Assembly (NCBI GenBank): GCA_035620515.1
Contig: DASPGR010000164.1
Coordinates: 1-6,827 of the forward strand
Length of the DNA stretch: 6,827 nucleotides
Origin: SG8-41 sp035620515
Lineage (GTDB): Bacteria > Pseudomonadota > Gammaproteobacteria > Burkholderiales > SG8-41
Reading direction: 5' to 3'
Shown here: one piece after another, positions 4,901-6,827 of the stretch
Layout of the letters: the number at the start of each line of letters is the position of its first letter
How positions within the stretch are numbered: the first letter of the stretch is position 1
Position numbers and translations under genes: made by a program
Notes under the pieces: model-generated
The model's database searches: none
Seen by the model: the letters and a program-made list of their open reading frames with translations, nothing else
What the model was told of the DNA's origin: nothing

Positions 4901-5840
4901 GGTCAGGCGGCCGCGTGAAGCCCGAGAGGCGCGCAAGCTCGCTCGCCGGGATGACTCCCGTCTGCCGGCGGCCGTCGATGATCCACGTGGGATAGTCCTG
5001 GATGTCGTTCGCCGTGCACGCAACGCTGCGCGCCCCGTTGCGCCCGTTCGGCGTGCACTCGATGTAGGGCAGGCGCTCGGCAGAGGCCTCGAAGAGCTCC
5101 TTCTGTTGCTGGCAGGCCGGGCACCAGTAGGCGCCGTAGAAGCGCGCGCCCGAATCGCGCAGGTGCACCGCGAGCGCCTTGAGGTAGGGCTTCTCCGGCC
5201 CGGCGGCAGGGTTGAATACTCCACTGAAGTGGAGAAACATGCCAAGCACGATCAGCGCCGACATGCCGACCGGCGTGGGCAGCGCTTTCGCCCAGGCGTG
5301 CTCGGCCATATGCGCCGGCCTGCGCGCGAGCAGCAGGACGAGCAGCGCATTCATGACGCCGAAGGACGCAAGGCAATAGCCGCACGTCGCCTCGATCGAG
5401 AAAATGGAGATCGCCGTGAGATACCAGCTCACGGCGGCCCCGACAGCGGCGAGCACGAGCGCCGTCCGCCACGCGCTGGGGCGCGTGCGCAGCCGCCACA
5501 GCTGCCGCGCGAGCAGTGCGTAGGTCAGCAGGCCCCAGAAGGCCATCGGTGCACCCAGGAAAGTAGACCAGCGGCTTTGCTGCACGATGTCGCACTCCGA
5601 ACCCGTCCCGCAGAAGGCAGGGTGCTCGCCGAACCAGGCAACGAAAGTGAGGTAGGCGGTAAGGCCGATGCCGGCCGCCACAAGCCCGAGGAGCCAGATG
5701 TCGAGCGGGTGCGGAGCGCGTGCCCGCTTCGCCTCGCCTCGCGTCTCGTCCGCCCGCGTCTCGCTGCGACGCCCCGCTTCCGGAGCGTTCTCCGCGGAAC
5801 CCTGCCTTCCCGATCGACGGCGCTTTCTCGACATGCTCAC
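4887..5840 (-). CDS. Vitamin K epoxide reductase family protein fused to a thioredoxin-like domain
   Basis: A 317-residue membrane protein that should form disulfide bonds, passing electrons from thiols to quinones as an alternative to DsbA/DsbB. A charged Arg-rich N-terminus (1-44) precedes about five membrane helices (45-70, 94-115, 126-149, 153-172, 190-208). VKOR features are the loop cysteines C77 and C83 (CDIVQQSRWS), LGAPMAFWGL, and the quinone-side CGYC at 153-156. A C-terminal thioredoxin-like domain follows with YWCPACQQQK (C240, C243), the cysteines C262 and C275, and the cis-Pro-type segment YPTWIIDG. This is the known bacterial/cyanobacterial VKOR-Trx fusion, complete in all key Cys. 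GTG 5840 overlaps the stop of the upstream oxidoreductase as GTGA; ATG 5834 is an equally possible start, and neither has a clear Shine-Dalgarno. It shares the strand and probably the transcript with the NHase-type genes. Confidence 0.93.
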   Translation of the reverse strand: MSMSRKRRRSGRQGSAENAPEAGRRSETRADETRGEAKRARAPHPLDIWLLGLVAAGIGLTAYLTFVAWFGEHPAFCGTGSECDIVQQSRWSTFLGAPMAFWGLLTYALLARQLWRLRTRPSAWRTALVLAAVGAAVSWYLTAISIFSIEATCGYCLASFGVMNALLVLLLARRPAHMAEHAWAKALPTPVGMSALIVLGMFLHFSGVFNPAAGPEKPYLKALAVHLRDSGARFYGAYWCPACQQQKELFEASAERLPYIECTPNGRNGARSVACTANDIQDYPTWIIDGRRQTGVIPASELARLSGFTRPPDRPGK

Positions 5841-6827
5841 GGCTTGAGAACGAGATTCCCGAGCACCTTTCCGCCTTCCAGCAGCTCGTGCGCGCGCGCG
5901 GCTTCCGCGAGCGGCAAGCGATCATGAATGACAGGCTCGATCGTGCCCCGCGCAAAGAGATCGAGCAGCGTTCTGGTGCACGTGCGGCGCCGGGCGGGAT
6001 CGTCGTCAAAGGTGTGCATCGAAAAAATCCTCAGCGCCGGGCTGCGCCCGGTCTGGCGGCGCATGGCATCGTAGACCGCCGCCGAATTGGGCAGCCCCGC
6101 GGTCTGTCCGTACTGGATCATGAGGCCGAGCGGGGCGAGAAGCTCGAACAACTCGGGAAGTCTCGCGCCGGCGACGGCATCGAGTATCAGGTCCACGCCG
6201 CGGTTCTCGGTCACCTCCTTGATCTTCGCGGCCCATCCTCCATCGGCCTGCGCAACGGAAACGCTCGCCCCCAGACGCTTCGCGAAGTCGGCCTTCTCGT
6301 TCGAGCTCGCGAGCGCGATGACGCGTATCTCGGTTGCCGCCGCAAGCTGCACCGCGGCTGAGCCGATGCCGCCGGCTGCCGCCGTCACCAGCACCGACCC
6401 GTACTCGAAGCCCCGCGTCGCACTGTTCAGGAGATGCCACGCGACCTGGTAGCTCGCGAGCGTTGCCGCCGCCTCGAGATCGACATCGTCCGGCACCTTC
6501 GCCAGCGCGCCGGTATCGACGGCGATGTACTCGGCGTAGCAGCCTCCGCGGTGTGGAAGCTCGCGCGCCGACACGTAGACCCGCTCGCCGGTCTTGACGC
6601 CGTGCGTGTCGGGGCCAAGTGCTGCAACTGTGCCGCTCATCTCGATCCCGGGAATCGCCGGCAACGGGGGCATCCATCGGTAGTTCCCCCTGCGGACGAG
6701 CACCTCGGGCATGTTGACGCCGATGGTGTCGGCCTTGACGAGCGCCTGTCCCGGCCCGGGCGAAGGCGTCGGCACCTCGACGTACTGCAGGACCTCCGGC
6801 CCTCCCGTCTTTTCGATCCGGATCGCT
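5837..6827 (-). CDS. NADPH:quinone oxidoreductase-like zinc-independent MDR protein (5' partial)
   Basis: This medium-chain dehydrogenase/reductase has 329 residues visible; the frame runs off the window edge. The first visible residues, AIRIEKTGGPEVLQYVEVP, are the usual family opening a couple of residues after the initiator Met, so only the start codon and perhaps one more codon are missing; the GTG at 6775 is internal. The GroES-like domain shows IGVNMPEVLVRRGNY and PGIEMSGTVAALG. The Rossmann domain carries the nucleotide-binding AAAGGIGSAAVQLA at about visible residues 149-162, then LASSNEKADFAKRLGA. The catalytic-zinc Cys/His ligands and the structural zinc four-Cys loop are absent, as in quinone oxidoreductase/enoyl reductase members. 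It would reduce quinones or activated enones with NADPH in the cytoplasm. Its stop overlaps the VKOR start, so they are co-transcribed. Physiological substrate uncertain. Confidence 0.92.
   Translation of the reverse strand, partial: AIRIEKTGGPEVLQYVEVPTPSPGPGQALVKADTIGVNMPEVLVRRGNYRWMPPLPAIPGIEMSGTVAALGPDTHGVKTGERVYVSARELPHRGGCYAEYIAVDTGALAKVPDDVDLEAAATLASYQVAWHLLNSATRGFEYGSVLVTAAAGGIGSAAVQLAAATEIRVIALASSNEKADFAKRLGASVSVAQADGGWAAKIKEVTENRGVDLILDAVAGARLPELFELLAPLGLMIQYGQTAGLPNSAAVYDAMRRQTGRSPALRIFSMHTFDDDPARRRTCTRTLLDLFARGTIEPVIHDRLPLAEAARAHELLEGGKVLGNLVLKP

Noticed and set aside
5885..5900. Short alternating CG tract
   Set aside because: It is inside the quinone oxidoreductase-like coding sequence and is explained by Arg/Ala codons in a high-GC genome.
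4581..5927. A 448-codon plus-strand open frame
   Set aside because: It lies antisense to VKOR-Trx and the NHase-type genes, whose domains are clear. Its protein is Arg/Ala/Pro-rich without recognisable motifs, as expected for frames opposite high-GC genes.
5720..6361. A 213-codon plus-strand open frame
   Set aside because: Antisense to the quinone oxidoreductase-like gene and VKOR start; composition typical of a shadow frame.

Overview
The window is about 65% G+C with tightly packed genes, GTG and TTG alternative starts and 4-bp start/stop overlaps. This fits a high-GC proteobacterium. A soil or freshwater betaproteobacterium (Burkholderiales-like) is my best guess from protein style alone, not from any marker gene.

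Layout. (1) 1-286, plus strand: the 3' end of a beta-hydroxyacid dehydrogenase (3-hydroxyisobutyrate dehydrogenase family). It converges on (2) a minus-strand pair reading right to left: a fatty acid hydroxylase/sterol desaturase family membrane protein (1847-2656), then a MATE efflux transporter (304-1794). (3) 2657-2877: a 221-bp divergent control region, strikingly AT-rich (about 34% G+C over its tetR-proximal 140 bp). It holds a near-consensus sigma-70 promoter facing the desaturase and palindromic TetR-type operator candidates. (4) 2878-3501, plus strand: a TetR-family regulator, probably the local repressor of the desaturase/MATE pair and of itself. (5) 3548-6827, minus strand: a tight five-gene run. 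In transcription order it is an NADPH:quinone oxidoreductase-like MDR protein (5' end outside the window), a VKOR-thioredoxin fusion protein, and three small overlapping genes that together make a cobalt-type enzyme of the nitrile hydratase/thiocyanate hydrolase family.

The most interesting part is the last group. The nitrile hydratase beta subunit is split into two genes (N-terminal half, then C-terminal half) followed by the alpha-like subunit. That is the arrangement of thiocyanate hydrolase (scnB-scnA-scnC) and of three-subunit nitrile hydratases. The alpha-like subunit has the Co-type claw CTLCSC, a Lys where nitrile hydratases commonly have Trp, and a His-rich N-terminus. No separate activator/metallochaperone gene is visible. 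A membrane disulfide-forming VKOR-Trx protein sits directly upstream. A functional link between a thiol-oxidation protein and an enzyme that needs oxidised cysteines is an untested idea.

I see no RNA genes, mobile elements, CRISPR arrays or replication origins.
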